Shown piece by piece: positions 33,297 through 42,813 of a DNA stretch of 64,000 nucleotides (positions are counted from its first letter, which is position 1; each line of letters opens with the position of its first letter). Source of the stretch: Amycolatopsis regifaucium (GTDB lineage Bacteria > Actinomycetota > Actinomycetes > Mycobacteriales > Pseudonocardiaceae). Below the pieces are notes generated by a model. It did not search any database and was not told the origin of the DNA. It saw only the letters and a list, made by a program, of their open reading frames with translations. Location of the stretch: assembly GCF_001613935.1 (NCBI RefSeq), contig NZ_LQCI01000034.1, positions 1,279,031 to 1,343,030 of the forward strand, read 5' to 3'. A program made the translations under genes and the position numbers.

Positions 33297-33931
33297 CGCG
33301 GCTCCTCACCGAGGTCCCGGTCGACATCGACCGGGACACCGCGCGGCTGCGCGCGGCCGAGGAACTCTCGGGTCCGGCTTACCAGGCCGCGAAGCCGAGC
33401 TGGCTGTCCGAGGCGTTCAGCTGGGTCGTCGAAAAGCTGCTGACGTTCCTCACCACCGTCGACAGCGCGGTGCCCGGCGGGATCTTCGCCGTCGTGGTGC
33501 TGATCGTCGTGGTGATCGCGCTGTTCGTGGTGGTCCGGCTGCGGTCCGGTCCCTTGGCGACCTCGGCCAAGGGGGAACGCGCGGTCTTCGCCGGACGGCG
33601 CAAGCCTTCCGGTGAACACCGCAAAGCGGCCGCGGAGGCCGCGGCGCGGGGCGACTTCGACGACGCCGTCCGCGAGCTCTTCCGTGCCCTGGTGCGGTCA
33701 CTGGAGGAACGGGCGCTGCTGGACGAGAAGTCCGGCCGGACGGCCGACGAGGCCGCCATCGAAGCCGGACGGCTGCTCCCGGACGTCGCCGATTCGCTGC
33801 GCGCCGGTGCCCGGTTGTTCGATGATGTCCATTATGGAGGGATACCCGCCACCGAGGCCGGCTACCGGTCGTTGTCCGAATTGGACGATCGCTGCCGCCG
33901 GTCCCGGCCTGTCGCGCTGGCGGCCGGATGA
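33290..33931 (+). CDS. DUF4129-domain membrane protein
   Basis: A 213-residue protein with one membrane helix (about 63-83) and a C-terminal DUF4129 domain (about 105-205). The family signature is visible in ARGDFDDAVRELFRALVRSLEERALLD, GRTADEAA and FDDVHYGG. DUF4129 proteins accompany MoxR/DUF58 pairs in many bacteria; some carry transglutaminase modules, but this one does not. The start overlaps the previous gene by seven bases and the stop overlaps the next by four. Confidence 0.9.
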   Translation: MVTRLLTEVPVDIDRDTARLRAAEELSGPAYQAAKPSWLSEAFSWVVEKLLTFLTTVDSAVPGGIFAVVVLIVVVIALFVVVRLRSGPLATSAKGERAVFAGRRKPSGEHRKAAAEAAARGDFDDAVRELFRALVRSLEERALLDEKSGRTADEAAIEAGRLLPDVADSLRAGARLFDDVHYGGIPATEAGYRSLSELDDRCRRSRPVALAAG

Positions 33932-35052
33932 CCTCGGTTTCGCCCGACGCCCGCCGGATCTGGCGCGGGGTGCGGCTTCCGCTCGCGGTGATCCTCCTCG
34001 TCGTGCTGACCGGCACGCTGGTGGTCCTCGCCAGAGGGGAGCAGACGCCCGGCGCCCTCGAACCGGGTTCGTACGAGCCCGGCGGCAGCCGCGCGCTGGC
34101 GACCTTGCTGGAACGGGAAGGCGTCAAGATCCCGATCGCGCGCACCGCCGCCGAGGCCAACGGGGTCGCCAGGGACGCGACCGTCCTGATCACCCAGCCC
34201 GCCTACCTGCCCGAGCACACCTTCGCCGAAATCCGGCGGACCGCCAAGCACGTCGTACTCGTCCAGCCGAGTCCCGGCACGCTCGAAGAAATCCTTCCCG
34301 GCGTGCGCTCGACCGGTCAGCTGGAAGTCCAGACCCGCGCACCGGACTGCCAGGCCGCCGATCCCGTCGCGGCGGGCAGCGCGACGATGGGTGGCTTGCG
34401 GTACGCGGCCACTCAGCCGCGAGCACAGGATTGTTATGGCGGTTCGTATCTCGAAGTCCCCGGTCCACAAGCGACGGTGACCGTGCTCGGTTCTCCCGAA
34501 CCGCTGACCAACAAAGGCTTGTCGGACGAGGGCAACGCGGCGCTCGCCATGCGGCTGCTCGGGAAGCACGAGCGGCTGGTCTGGTACCTGCCGACGCCGG
34601 CGGACCCGTCGCTCGAAGCGGAGAAGAAGCCACTGTCCGAACTGATCCCGGCGGGCTGGTCGTACGCGGCCTTGCAGGCCGGGATCGCGGTGGTCCTGTT
34701 GGCGCTGTGGCGCTCCCGGCGGCTCGGGCCGGTGGTGACCGAACCGATCCCGGTCGTGGTGCGCGCGGCGGAAGCCACCGAGGGGCGGGCTCGGTTGTAT
34801 CGCAAGGCGAAGGCCGCCGCGCACGCCGGGGAAACCCTGCGTGAGGCGGCCCGCGCGCGGCTTCGGCCGTTGCTGGGATTGACCCGCGACGCCGAACCCG
34901 CGGCACTGGTGGAATCCGTCGCCGCGCGGACCGGCCGGTCACCGGCCGAGGTCGGCGCGCTGCTGTACGGGGATCCGCCCGCCGACGACGCCGCGCTGGT
35001 GCGGCTGGCGGACGGACTCGACGTCGTGGAACGAGAGGTGGAGCGGTCTTGA
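33928..35052 (+). CDS. DUF4350-domain protein
   Basis: A 374-residue protein with a membrane helix near the N-terminus (LPLAVILLVVLTGTLVVLA, about 13-31), an extracytoplasmic DUF4350 domain with the GSYEPGGSRALATLLEREGV motif, a second helix (about 237-255), and a cytoplasmic tail of about 120 residues. The domain resembles a glutamine-amidotransferase-like fold, but its function is unknown. It is joined by four-base overlaps to DUF4129 upstream and moxR downstream. Confidence 0.88.
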   Translation: MTSVSPDARRIWRGVRLPLAVILLVVLTGTLVVLARGEQTPGALEPGSYEPGGSRALATLLEREGVKIPIARTAAEANGVARDATVLITQPAYLPEHTFAEIRRTAKHVVLVQPSPGTLEEILPGVRSTGQLEVQTRAPDCQAADPVAAGSATMGGLRYAATQPRAQDCYGGSYLEVPGPQATVTVLGSPEPLTNKGLSDEGNAALAMRLLGKHERLVWYLPTPADPSLEAEKKPLSELIPAGWSYAALQAGIAVVLLALWRSRRLGPVVTEPIPVVVRAAEATEGRARLYRKAKAAAHAGETLREAARARLRPLLGLTRDAEPAALVESVAARTGRSPAEVGALLYGDPPADDAALVRLADGLDVVEREVERS

Positions 35053-36047
35053 GTACCGAACAGGCCGGGCAACCCGGGCAGTCCGATGTGGACGGTGCGG
35101 CCGAAGCGCGCGCGGCGCTGATCGCGTTGCGCGCCGAGGTCGGGAAGGCCGTGGTCGGCAACGACGCGGCCGTCACCGGGCTCATCATCGCGTTGCTGTG
35201 CCGGGGGCACGTGCTGCTCGAAGGCGTTCCCGGCGTGGCGAAGACCTTGCTGGTGCGCGCCTTGGCCGCCGCGCTGGACCTGGAGACGACCCGGGTGCAG
35301 TTCACACCGGACCTCATGCCGGGCGACATCACCGGCTCGATCGTCTACGACGCGCACAGCGGCGAGTTCTCCTTCCGCGAGGGCCCGGTGTTCACCAATC
35401 TGCTGCTGGCCGACGAAATCAACCGCACCCCGCCGAAAACGCAGTCGGCGCTGCTGGAGGCGATGGAGGAGCGGCAGGTCTCCAACGACGGCAAGACCCA
35501 GCCGTTGCCCGATCCGTTCATCGTCATCGCGACGCAGAACCCGGTCGAATACGAGGGCACGTACCCGCTTCCCGAGGCGCAGCTGGACCGGTTCCTGCTG
35601 AAACTGACCATGCCGACGCCGTCGCGCGAGGACGAATTCGGCATCCTTTCCCGGCACGCGCAAGGATTCGACCCGAGGAACCTGGTCGCGGCCGGGATCA
35701 AACCGGTCGCCGGGGCCACCGAACTCGACGCGGCGCGGCGCGCGGTCGCCGGCGTCACCGTGCGCCCCGAGGTGCTCGCCTACATCGTCGACGTCTGCCG
35801 GGCGACGCGGGCGCTGCCGTCCGTGCGCATCGGCGTCTCGCCCCGTGGCGCGACCGCGCTGCTGGCCGCGACACGCGCGTGGGCTTGGCTCGCCGGCCGC
35901 GACTACGCCACCCCGGACGACGTCAAAGCCTTGGCACGGCCGTCTTTGCGGCACCGGCTCGATCTGCGGCCCGAGGCCGAACTCGAAGGCGCGACCGCCG
36001 ACGGCGTGCTGGACCGCGTCCTCGCGTCCGTGCCCGTTCCACGCTGA
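35049..36047 (+). CDS. MoxR-family AAA+ ATPase
   Basis: A 332-residue MoxR ATPase. Walker A is GVPGVAKT (about residues 60-67), Walker B LLADEINRTPPKTQSALLEAMEE, sensor 1 FIVIATQNPVEYEGTYPLPEAQLDRF, and sensor 2 lies in the C-terminal lid (ISPRGATALL type). MoxR proteins act as chaperones that mature or insert metal cofactors into partner proteins, often with VWA-type DUF58 partners such as the next gene. The start is TTG 35049, overlapping the DUF4350 stop by four bases. Confidence 0.95.
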   Translation: MSTEQAGQPGQSDVDGAAEARAALIALRAEVGKAVVGNDAAVTGLIIALLCRGHVLLEGVPGVAKTLLVRALAAALDLETTRVQFTPDLMPGDITGSIVYDAHSGEFSFREGPVFTNLLLADEINRTPPKTQSALLEAMEERQVSNDGKTQPLPDPFIVIATQNPVEYEGTYPLPEAQLDRFLLKLTMPTPSREDEFGILSRHAQGFDPRNLVAAGIKPVAGATELDAARRAVAGVTVRPEVLAYIVDVCRATRALPSVRIGVSPRGATALLAATRAWAWLAGRDYATPDDVKALARPSLRHRLDLRPEAELEGATADGVLDRVLASVPVPR

Positions 36048-37333
36048 TGGCCGTCACCGGGCGGCTCGGGCTGCTGGCGCTCCTCGCGGCGCCGGTGGTC
36101 GGCCTCCTGCTGCCGTCGTGGGCCGGGATCGGGCTCGCCGCCGCGGTCCTGTTCCTGTTGGTGGTGCTGGATCTCCTGCTCGCCGGGAGGGTGCGGAGCC
36201 TGCGATTCGCACGATCCGGTGCGACGTCCGTACGGCTGGGTGAGGCCTGCGAGGTCACGCTGACCGTCGCCAACCCCGGTGGCCGCCCGGTGCGCGCGTG
36301 GCTGCGGGACGCCTGGCCGCCCAGCGCCGGCGCGGACGACCGGCACCGCTTGACCTTGCCCGCGGGCGAACGCCGCGTCGTGACCACCCGGCTGCTGCCG
36401 ACCCGGCGCGGCGACCGGCAGGCGGTCCGGGTCACCGTCCGGTCGACCGGGCCGCTCGGCCTCGCGGCCCGGCAGGGTTCGCACGACGTGCCGTGGACCG
36501 TGCGGGTACTGCCGCCGTTCCACAGCCGCAAGCATCTGCCGTCGCGGCTGGCGCGGCTGCAACAGCTCGACGGCCGCAACGCGGTACTGATCCGGGGACA
36601 GGGCACGGAATTCGACTCGTTGCGCGAGTACGTGATCGGCGACGACGTCCGGTCGATCGACTGGCGGGCCTCGGCCCGCGCGTCCGACGTCATGGTGCGG
36701 ACCTGGCGCCCCGAACGCGACCGGCACGTGGTGCTGGTCCTCGACACCGGCCGCGTCTCGGCGGGCCGGGTGGGGGACGCGCCGCGGCTCGACGCGGCGA
36801 TGGACGCCGCGCTGCTGCTTGCCGTGCTCGCCGCGCGGGCGGGTGACCGCGTCGACCTCTTCGCCTACGACCGTCAGGTGCAGGCCGCGGTCCAGGGATC
36901 GACGGACCTGCTGCCCACCTTGGTGAACGCGATGGCACCGCTCGAACCGTCGCTCGTCGAAACCGACGCGCGCGGGATGGTCGCGGAGGTGCTGCGGCGG
37001 ACCCGGCGGCGCGCGCTGGTCGTCCTGCTGACCGGCCTGGACGCGGCACCGCTCGAAGAAGGCCTGTTCCCGGTGCTGTCCAACCTGACTTCGCGGCACC
37101 AGCTGGTGGTCGCCTCGGTGGCCGATCCGCGGGTGGCCGACATGGCGGCGGGCCGCGGTGACGCGGAGGCCGTCTACGACGCCGCCGCGGCCGAGCGGGT
37201 GCTGGCCGAACGGCGCCAGGTCACCGCGCGGCTGGCGCGGCACGGGGTCGAGGTCGTCGACGCCGTTCCCGAGGACCTCCCGCCGCGACTGGCCGACCGG
37301 TATCTCGCGCTGAAGGCGGCCGGGCGACTCTGA
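36047..37333 (+). CDS. DUF58-domain protein, MoxR partner
   Basis: A 428-residue protein with two N-terminal membrane helices (about 5-45), a beta-rich middle region, and the DUF58 signature EFDSLREYVIGDDVRSIDWR (about residues 188-207), followed by a von Willebrand A-like domain beginning HVVLVLDTGR. The gene shares one base with the moxR stop. DUF58-MoxR pairs are widespread and thought to work as chaperone-adaptor units at the membrane. It is the last gene of the operon. Confidence 0.93.
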   Translation: MAVTGRLGLLALLAAPVVGLLLPSWAGIGLAAAVLFLLVVLDLLLAGRVRSLRFARSGATSVRLGEACEVTLTVANPGGRPVRAWLRDAWPPSAGADDRHRLTLPAGERRVVTTRLLPTRRGDRQAVRVTVRSTGPLGLAARQGSHDVPWTVRVLPPFHSRKHLPSRLARLQQLDGRNAVLIRGQGTEFDSLREYVIGDDVRSIDWRASARASDVMVRTWRPERDRHVVLVLDTGRVSAGRVGDAPRLDAAMDAALLLAVLAARAGDRVDLFAYDRQVQAAVQGSTDLLPTLVNAMAPLEPSLVETDARGMVAEVLRRTRRRALVVLLTGLDAAPLEEGLFPVLSNLTSRHQLVVASVADPRVADMAAGRGDAEAVYDAAAAERVLAERRQVTARLARHGVEVVDAVPEDLPPRLADRYLALKAAGRL

Positions 37334-37394
37334 TCTCGCGGGCGCGTCGGCGCCGGTGAGTGGCCCACGCGGACCCCGGTCGGGGCTGACCAGG

Positions 37395-38402
37395 TCAGCC
37401 CGCCTCCGGTCGAGAATCACCGGCGTATCGCCAGTCGACATCGCCCGTTTCCCCCGTGTTCGCGGCCTTACGCCCGACCACGAACACATAGAGCAGGAAA
37501 GCTATTTCGGCGATTACGCCGATTCCGACCCGCGCCCAGGTCGGCAGGCCCGACGGGGTCACGAAGCCCTCGATCACGCCGGAAATCAGCAACACCACGG
37601 TCAGGCCGAGCGCCATCACCACGACCGACCGCCCCTGCTCGCCGAGCGCCGCCGTCCGGGAACGGCGTCCCGGGTCGATGACCGTCCAGCCCAGCTTCAG
37701 TCCCGTCCCGGCCGCGACGAACACCGCGGTCAGTTCCAGCAGGCCGTGCGGCAGGATCAGGCCGAAGAACACGTCGAGCCGTCCGGCCGAGGCCATCAGC
37801 GCCGCGCCGACCGCGAGGTTCAGTGAGTTCGCCCAGAGCGCGTAGATCACCGGGAGACCCATCACCACGCCGAGGAACAGACACGTCGCGGCCACCCACG
37901 CGTTGTTGGTCCACACGCGCGCGGCGAAGGAGCCGGCGGGGTCGGACGAGTAATACGTCTCGTACTTCCCGCCCGGCGCGGTCAGGTCCTTGAACTCCTC
38001 CGGCGAGGCCAGCGACGCCAGTACCTGCGGGTCACCGGCGATCCACACCGCCGCGATCGCCATCACCGCGATCGACGCCGCCGCCGACGCGAGCCACCAG
38101 CGCCTGCTCAGGTACAGCGCGGCCGGGAAGCGCCGGGTGAAGAACAGGCCGACCTCGCGCCAGGCGGGGCTGTGCGAGCCGGTGACGGCGGAGCGCGCCT
38201 TCGCGACCAGACCGGACAGATGCGCGACGAGCGCGGGATCGGGCGCGACCGAGCGGATGACCGAAAGATGCGTGGCGACGCGTTGGTACAGCGTCACCAG
38301 CTCGTCGGCGTCCTGGCCGCTGAGTTTCCCGGCGCGGCCGACGAGGTCGCGCAGCCGGTCCCAGTCCGCCTGATGCGCGGCGACGAACACGTCCACGTCC
38401 AA
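37395..38402 (-). CDS. SpoIIM-like (stage II sporulation protein M) membrane protein
   Basis: A 335-residue protein with a helical N-terminal domain (about 1-100) and five or six membrane helices. The SpoIIM/DUF95 pattern shows in FFTRRFPAAL, TNNAWVAATCLFLGVVMGLPV and FFGLILPHGLLELTAVFVAAG. In actinomycetes it accompanies MoxR/DUF58/RDD genes and its role is unknown. The TTG start at 38402 has GGGAGGG eight bases upstream. It is convergent with DUF58 and divergent from the RDD gene. Confidence 0.9.
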   Translation of the reverse strand: MDVDVFVAAHQADWDRLRDLVGRAGKLSGQDADELVTLYQRVATHLSVIRSVAPDPALVAHLSGLVAKARSAVTGSHSPAWREVGLFFTRRFPAALYLSRRWWLASAAASIAVMAIAAVWIAGDPQVLASLASPEEFKDLTAPGGKYETYYSSDPAGSFAARVWTNNAWVAATCLFLGVVMGLPVIYALWANSLNLAVGAALMASAGRLDVFFGLILPHGLLELTAVFVAAGTGLKLGWTVIDPGRRSRTAALGEQGRSVVVMALGLTVVLLISGVIEGFVTPSGLPTWARVGIGVIAEIAFLLYVFVVGRKAANTGETGDVDWRYAGDSRPEAG

Positions 38403-38427
38403 CTCGGAGCCCTCCCGACGATCGTCC

Positions 38428-38457
38428 TTGGTCGCCCAGCCTATTCGTCACTACGCT
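38428..38457 (+). promoter_or_regulatory. leaderless promoter of the RDD gene
   Basis: TTGGTC (38428-38433), an 18-base spacer and TACGCT (38452-38457) are followed after six bases by GTG 38464. The spacing places transcription start at or next to the start codon. Confidence 0.6.
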
Positions 38458-38463
38458 TGCCAG

Positions 38464-39372
38464 GTGGAACAAGAGTCCGAACTCGTCACCGGCGAGGCCG
38501 TCGTCCTGGACGTGCGCGCGGCGAAACTGGCCAGCCGAGGGCTCGCCATGATGATCGACGTCGCCCTTCAGCTGATCGCGCTGTTCGTCGCGATGCTGAT
38601 ACTGAGCCAGGTCGCCGCGTTCGGCGACGAAGCGCTGGCGCTGACCCTGTTCCTGGTGACCCTCGTGCTGATCATGGTCGGCTACCCCGTGCTCTTCGAG
38701 ACGCTCAGCCGGGGCCGCACGCTCGGGAAGATGGCGCTCGGCCTGCGCGTGGTCCGCACCGACGGCGGTCCGGTCCGGTTCCGGCACGCGCTCGTCCGCG
38801 GGCTCGCCGGCTTCTTCGTCGACTTCTGGGCGCTGGGGCTGCTCGGCGTCGTGGCGGTCGTCACGTCGCTGCTTTCGCCCAACGGGCGCCGGGTCGGCGA
38901 CTACCTCGCCGGCACCATGGTGATCCGCGAACGCATGCCCGCCGCCCGGACGCCGTACGTCGGGATGCCGCCGGAGCTGGCGTACTGGGCCTCGCAACTG
39001 GACTTGACTCGCTTGCCGAACGACCTCGCGCTGGCCGTCCGCCAGTTCTTGAGCCGGACGAGCGAGCTGCGTCCCGAGGCTGTCGAGGCTCTCGGGTACG
39101 GCCTCGCGCAGCAGGTCGCGGCGGTGATCGGGGCGCCGGTGCCGCCGGGGGTGCCGTCGTGGGCGTACCTGTCGGCGGTGCTGGCGGAGCGACGTCGGCG
39201 GGATCAGGCGAAGCTCCAGCACGCGCCGCTTCAGCCTGTCGTGCAATACGTGCCGCCTGTGCAGGCCCAGCCGGGGCAGCCCTACCCACAGCCGTATCCG
39301 CAGGCGGTCGCTCCCGCGCCGGTCACGCGGCCGGAGCCGGAACCCGAGAACCCCTTCGCGCCTCCGGGCTGA
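38464..39372 (+). CDS. RDD-family membrane protein
   Basis: A 302-residue protein with an RDD domain (about 15-150): VRAAKLASRGLAMMIDVALQL contains the Arg and first Asp, and further helices end in SPNGRRVGDYLAGTMV. The C-terminal 150 residues are soluble and finish in a proline/glutamine-rich tail. RDD proteins are membrane proteins of uncertain transport role. GTG 38464 is chosen because a good -35/-10 pair ends six bases upstream. It is divergent from the SpoIIM-like gene and conserved next to it in relatives (recalled). Confidence 0.88.
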   Translation: MEQESELVTGEAVVLDVRAAKLASRGLAMMIDVALQLIALFVAMLILSQVAAFGDEALALTLFLVTLVLIMVGYPVLFETLSRGRTLGKMALGLRVVRTDGGPVRFRHALVRGLAGFFVDFWALGLLGVVAVVTSLLSPNGRRVGDYLAGTMVIRERMPAARTPYVGMPPELAYWASQLDLTRLPNDLALAVRQFLSRTSELRPEAVEALGYGLAQQVAAVIGAPVPPGVPSWAYLSAVLAERRRRDQAKLQHAPLQPVVQYVPPVQAQPGQPYPQPYPQAVAPAPVTRPEPEPENPFAPPG

Positions 39373-39373
39373 C

Positions 39374-39411
39374 CCTTGCCCCGCATTCAGAGGACTGAAT
39401 GCGGGGCAGGG
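39374..39411. repeat. collapsed family A palindrome, copy A4
   Basis: Arms CCTTGCCCCGCATTCAG (39374-39390) and 39395-39411 pair with one wobble around AGGA. The GCATTCAGAGGACTGAA core is the end of a family A arm folded on itself. It sits between the convergent stops of the RDD gene and the second zinc peptidase. Confidence 0.82.
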
Positions 39412-39423
39412 GTGGCCTCGGTG

Positions 39424-40869
39424 TCAGGACACCTCGGACGAGTTCGCCGCCCAGGTGTTGCACTGGTACATCCGGTTCTTCTGCGCGCCGTGCTGCCACC
39501 ACGAGACGGCGTGCGCGTCGGAGCCGTGGTCGCGCGGGCCGCCGTTGTGGTCGCCGCGATCCTGCGATCCCCACGCGTCCCGGTACATCGCCTGGTCGAC
39601 CGAGCCGCCGCGGCCCACCGTCGAGCCGAGGAACGTCCCGGAAAGACACTGCGCCGAGAGTTCGTTCCGCCGCGACATCTCCAGACCCGCCGCCGAGTCG
39701 GTGCCCGCTTCGTACCGTGCGTCCCAATAGGCGTCCGAGATACCGGAAAGCGCCTGGATGTGGTGCGCGTACTCATGGGCGAAGACGGCCAGGTAGACCC
39801 CGGGCCGGTTGCCGTACTGGTCGACCTGTAGGCCTTCGTACGGCATGTACAGCGTCTCGTTCTGCGAGCAGTAGAACGCCGCCACCGCGCCATTGCTGGC
39901 GTCACCGCACGGGCTCGACCAGTTCTTGCCGGAGGGGTACTTCACGGTCGGGACCCGGAACGGCAGTTTCGTGTAGTTCATGACCTGTTGCCACACGCTG
40001 TCCAGACAAGGCCGCGCGCTCTCGAAGAACGCCGACGCCGCGTTCGGGTTGTTCCCCCAGCGCGAGAGGTTGCACGCCTGGTTCGGCAGGCCGACGTCGG
40101 TGTTCAGCCACAGCGGGTTGTCCGCCAGCTTGTGCTGCGGTTGCGGGCCGGACGGCGCCCGGCTGGCCGAGGTCTCGCGGGTCGAGCCGGTCGACGTCCC
40201 GCGCGTGGCGGTCGAATCACGCGAGCTGGTGGCGGTCGTCGTCGACGTGTCACTGGACGTGGTCGTCGTCGAGTAGTCCGAAGTGGACGTGGTCGGGTAG
40301 GCGCCGGTCGTGTATCCGGCGTCGGCGGTGTGGCGCGTACCGCTGTTCGCGATGGCGATCACCATGATCAGCCCGCCCATCACCGCCATCACGGCCACGA
40401 TCGCGACGGCCGCGATGACCCCGCCGTTCGACTTCTTGGCGCGGTATCCGCCATAGGGCGTGAACGCCGGCTGCGTGAAACGCGGGCCGTAGGGAAGCTG
40501 TGGCGGGCCGACAGCGCCGGGCTGGAACGGGACCGGGGCGCCGATCCGCGGCGGCGGAAGCGGAGCCGCGCCCGGTGGCGGCAGCGGTATCCCGCCGCTC
40601 GGCGGGCCCGGCCGGTACGGCGGCGGGATCGGCGTCGGCGGCGGGATCGGCGGCCTGCCGGGACCCTGCGGCCCAGGGCGGCCGGGCGGAACCGGGCCAC
40701 CACCGGGGCCCGGCCGGTTCGGCGGCGGCACCGGCGGACCACCGTGCGGCGGCAGTGGACGCGCGCCGGGCGGCGGGAGCGGACGGCCACTTCGCGGTGG
40801 CCGTGGCGGCGTCGGTGGCGGAGTCGGCCGGCGCCGCGGATCAGGCGGGCCGGGCGGCTGGTGGTTCAT
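39424..40869 (-). CDS. second neutral zinc metallopeptidase, proline-rich and membrane-anchored
   Basis: A 481-residue paralogue of the protein at 30893-32038. Residues 1-150 are strongly proline/glycine-rich with repeated PPP blocks, then one membrane helix (VIAAVAIVAVMAVMGGLIMV), a Ser/Thr-rich linker, and a peptidase domain with FAHEYAHHIQ. Cysteines (NQACNLS, ARPCLDS, SPCGDA, FYCSQN) sit at the same places as in the first copy. ATG 40869 is preferred because GGGGGATCC lies nine bases upstream. The tail resembles extensin-like cell-wall-spanning regions, so the enzyme may work in the envelope; the substrate is unknown. Confidence 0.87.
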   Translation of the reverse strand: MNHQPPGPPDPRRRPTPPPTPPRPPRSGRPLPPPGARPLPPHGGPPVPPPNRPGPGGGPVPPGRPGPQGPGRPPIPPPTPIPPPYRPGPPSGGIPLPPPGAAPLPPPRIGAPVPFQPGAVGPPQLPYGPRFTQPAFTPYGGYRAKKSNGGVIAAVAIVAVMAVMGGLIMVIAIANSGTRHTADAGYTTGAYPTTSTSDYSTTTTSSDTSTTTATSSRDSTATRGTSTGSTRETSASRAPSGPQPQHKLADNPLWLNTDVGLPNQACNLSRWGNNPNAASAFFESARPCLDSVWQQVMNYTKLPFRVPTVKYPSGKNWSSPCGDASNGAVAAFYCSQNETLYMPYEGLQVDQYGNRPGVYLAVFAHEYAHHIQALSGISDAYWDARYEAGTDSAAGLEMSRRNELSAQCLSGTFLGSTVGRGGSVDQAMYRDAWGSQDRGDHNGGPRDHGSDAHAVSWWQHGAQKNRMYQCNTWAANSSEVS

Positions 40870-40956
40870 CGAGTGGATCCCCCATGCGGTCTGCAACGCC
40901 TTTCGCCCCAGGTGGCGGATTTCGGCGTTTCGGCGGTCAGCATAGATCGGCTGGCC

Positions 40957-40962
40957 TAGAGT
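40957..40962 (+). promoter_or_regulatory. leaderless -10 element of the first DUF2207 gene
   Basis: TAGAGT ends eight bases before GTG 40971 and no ribosome site is present between them. The -35 is not clear. Confidence 0.45.
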
Positions 40963-40970
40963 GTGTGGCT

Positions 40971-42740
40971 GTGTTGACGAAATGGGGGACGGCGGTCGTG
41001 GCCGTCGCGGCGAGCACGGCCTTGATGGCCCCGCCGACGGATTCGAACGTTCCGGAGGCGCCCGAAGCGGGCCCTTCGCTGACGAACGCGCCGCAATTGC
41101 CGAAGCCGCCGCCGCTCGGCGCGCGCGGCCAGCTCGGGCTGCTGCAGCCGCCGAGCGGCGCGGCCACGAACGTCGCGGTGAAGGTGGAACGCGACGGTTC
41201 GGTGTCGATCACCGAGCAGGTGACCGTCCCGGGTGGACAGCACCTGGTACGCCGGATTCCGTTGAAGGTTCCCGCGACCGAGGAGCAGGACCGGGTCTAC
41301 GGCATCCGTGACGTCACGGTCGACGGCGCGGGCAAGACCGAGCTGACCGGCGAGCAGCTGGTCGCCACCTTCGACGGGGGCGCGGCCACCCTCAAGTACA
41401 AAGTGGACGGGGCGATCGCCGACGTCGGCGGCGCGCAGCAGGTGCGCTGGCAGGTCGCGAGCGGCTGGGACGGCGAACTGTCCCGCGTGACCGCGTCGTT
41501 CAGCGCGCCGACCCGCGAAACGCCCACAGTGGACTGTTTCGCCGGCCCGCTCGGTTCGGACAGGCAGTGTTCGCTCGCCGAGACCGACCACAGCGGTGTC
41601 GTCCGCATCGAACAGGACAAGCTCGCGGCCGGGGAGCGGGTCGATCTAGCCGTCCAGCTCCCGGCGGGCACCGTGCCGGCCAACGCGCGGTTCGAGCGCG
41701 TCGACTCGGTCGGCGGCGCGTTCGTGCTCACCACGCTCACCGGCATCGGGTTCGGGGTGCTGGCGCTGTTCCTCGTGCTCGGCGCGGTCGCCGTCTGGCT
41801 GTCGCGCCGTCGCGACAAGGGCGCGCTGACCGCGGGCACCGGCCCGGTCGACGTCCTCATGCGTGACGGGGACCGTGTCTTCTTCGCCTCTCCGGACGGC
41901 GTCCTGCCCGGCCAGGTCGGCACGGTCGTCGACGAGACGGTCGACGTCGTGGACGTCAGCGGCACGGTGGTCGACCTCGCGGTCCGCAACTACCTGTGGA
42001 TCGCCGAGGTCCGCGGCGCCGGGACCGTCGATTGGCAGATCGCCCGCCGCAACGCGCCGGACGAGCACCTCGTCGCCTTCGAGCGCGAGATCTACACCGC
42101 CCTCCTGCCCGAGGGCACCGATTCCGTGCTGCTGTCGGAACTCCGTGGTCGCGGCACCGTCGACCTCCGCGTCGCCGGCGAGGCGATGTACGCCGATGTC
42201 GTGCGCAAGGGCTGGTTCTCGCGCCGCCCGGACAAGAGCAGGAGCAAGCTCACCTGGGTGGGCGTCGGCCTGGTCGCGCTCGGGCTCGTGGGCACCGCGG
42301 TGCTGACGTTCACCGCCGGGCACGCCCTGCTCGGGGTCGCGGTGGCGCTCGCCGGGCTCGCCGTGCTGCTGGGCGCGTCGTGGGTGCCGCCGAGGACCTC
42401 TCGCGGCAGGCGCCTGGTCGGCCAGGTGCGCGGCCTCCTCGAATACCTGCACACGGTCAAGGTCGCCGACATTCCGCCGGTAGACCGGGAAATGGTGTTC
42501 TCCCGCTCGCTGCCGTACGCCATCGTGCTCGGCGACACCGAACACTGGCTCCGGACGTTCGAGGCGCTCGACCCGTCGGCGGACGGTTCGGCCGGGCTGT
42601 ACTGGTTCGGCGGGCTCGAAGGCGACCGGGATCTGCGCCGGTTCGCCGCGCATCTGCCGTCGTTCCTGTCCGCTTTGGACGGTCTGCTCGCCGAATCCGG
42701 GCACCTGCGCTCCCTTCGCCCGGAACCGGTCCCCGCCTGA
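40971..42740 (+). CDS. DUF2207-domain membrane protein, copy 1
   Basis: A 589-residue protein with an N-terminal signal-like helix (AVVAVAASTALMAP), an external DUF2207 beta domain (about 60-245; VAVKVERDGSVSITEQVTVP, HLVRRIPLKVPA), a membrane helix (about 250-275), a cytoplasmic region (about 285-415), a pair of helices (about 425-465) and a C-terminal tail. DUF2207 proteins are predicted membrane proteins of unknown role. The GTG start has TAGAGT eight bases upstream. It is divergent from the second zinc peptidase and followed by a closely similar paralogue. Confidence 0.87.
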   Translation: MLTKWGTAVVAVAASTALMAPPTDSNVPEAPEAGPSLTNAPQLPKPPPLGARGQLGLLQPPSGAATNVAVKVERDGSVSITEQVTVPGGQHLVRRIPLKVPATEEQDRVYGIRDVTVDGAGKTELTGEQLVATFDGGAATLKYKVDGAIADVGGAQQVRWQVASGWDGELSRVTASFSAPTRETPTVDCFAGPLGSDRQCSLAETDHSGVVRIEQDKLAAGERVDLAVQLPAGTVPANARFERVDSVGGAFVLTTLTGIGFGVLALFLVLGAVAVWLSRRRDKGALTAGTGPVDVLMRDGDRVFFASPDGVLPGQVGTVVDETVDVVDVSGTVVDLAVRNYLWIAEVRGAGTVDWQIARRNAPDEHLVAFEREIYTALLPEGTDSVLLSELRGRGTVDLRVAGEAMYADVVRKGWFSRRPDKSRSKLTWVGVGLVALGLVGTAVLTFTAGHALLGVAVALAGLAVLLGASWVPPRTSRGRRLVGQVRGLLEYLHTVKVADIPPVDREMVFSRSLPYAIVLGDTEHWLRTFEALDPSADGSAGLYWFGGLEGDRDLRRFAAHLPSFLSALDGLLAESGHLRSLRPEPVPA

Positions 42741-42751
42741 GGTGAAGGCAC

Positions 42752-42813
42752 GCGTTTCGTCCTCTGAATGCGGTACTTGCACGCGCAAGTACCGCATTCA
42801 GAGGACGAAACGC
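42752..42813. repeat. family A palindrome, copy A5, abutting a start codon
   Basis: Perfect 29-bp arms at 42752-42780 and 42785-42813 with loop ACGC. The next base is the A of ATG 42814. Its right arm contains AGAGGACG, which falls at ribosome-site distance from that ATG. Unlike A1-A4 it lies between two genes on the same strand. Confidence 0.92.
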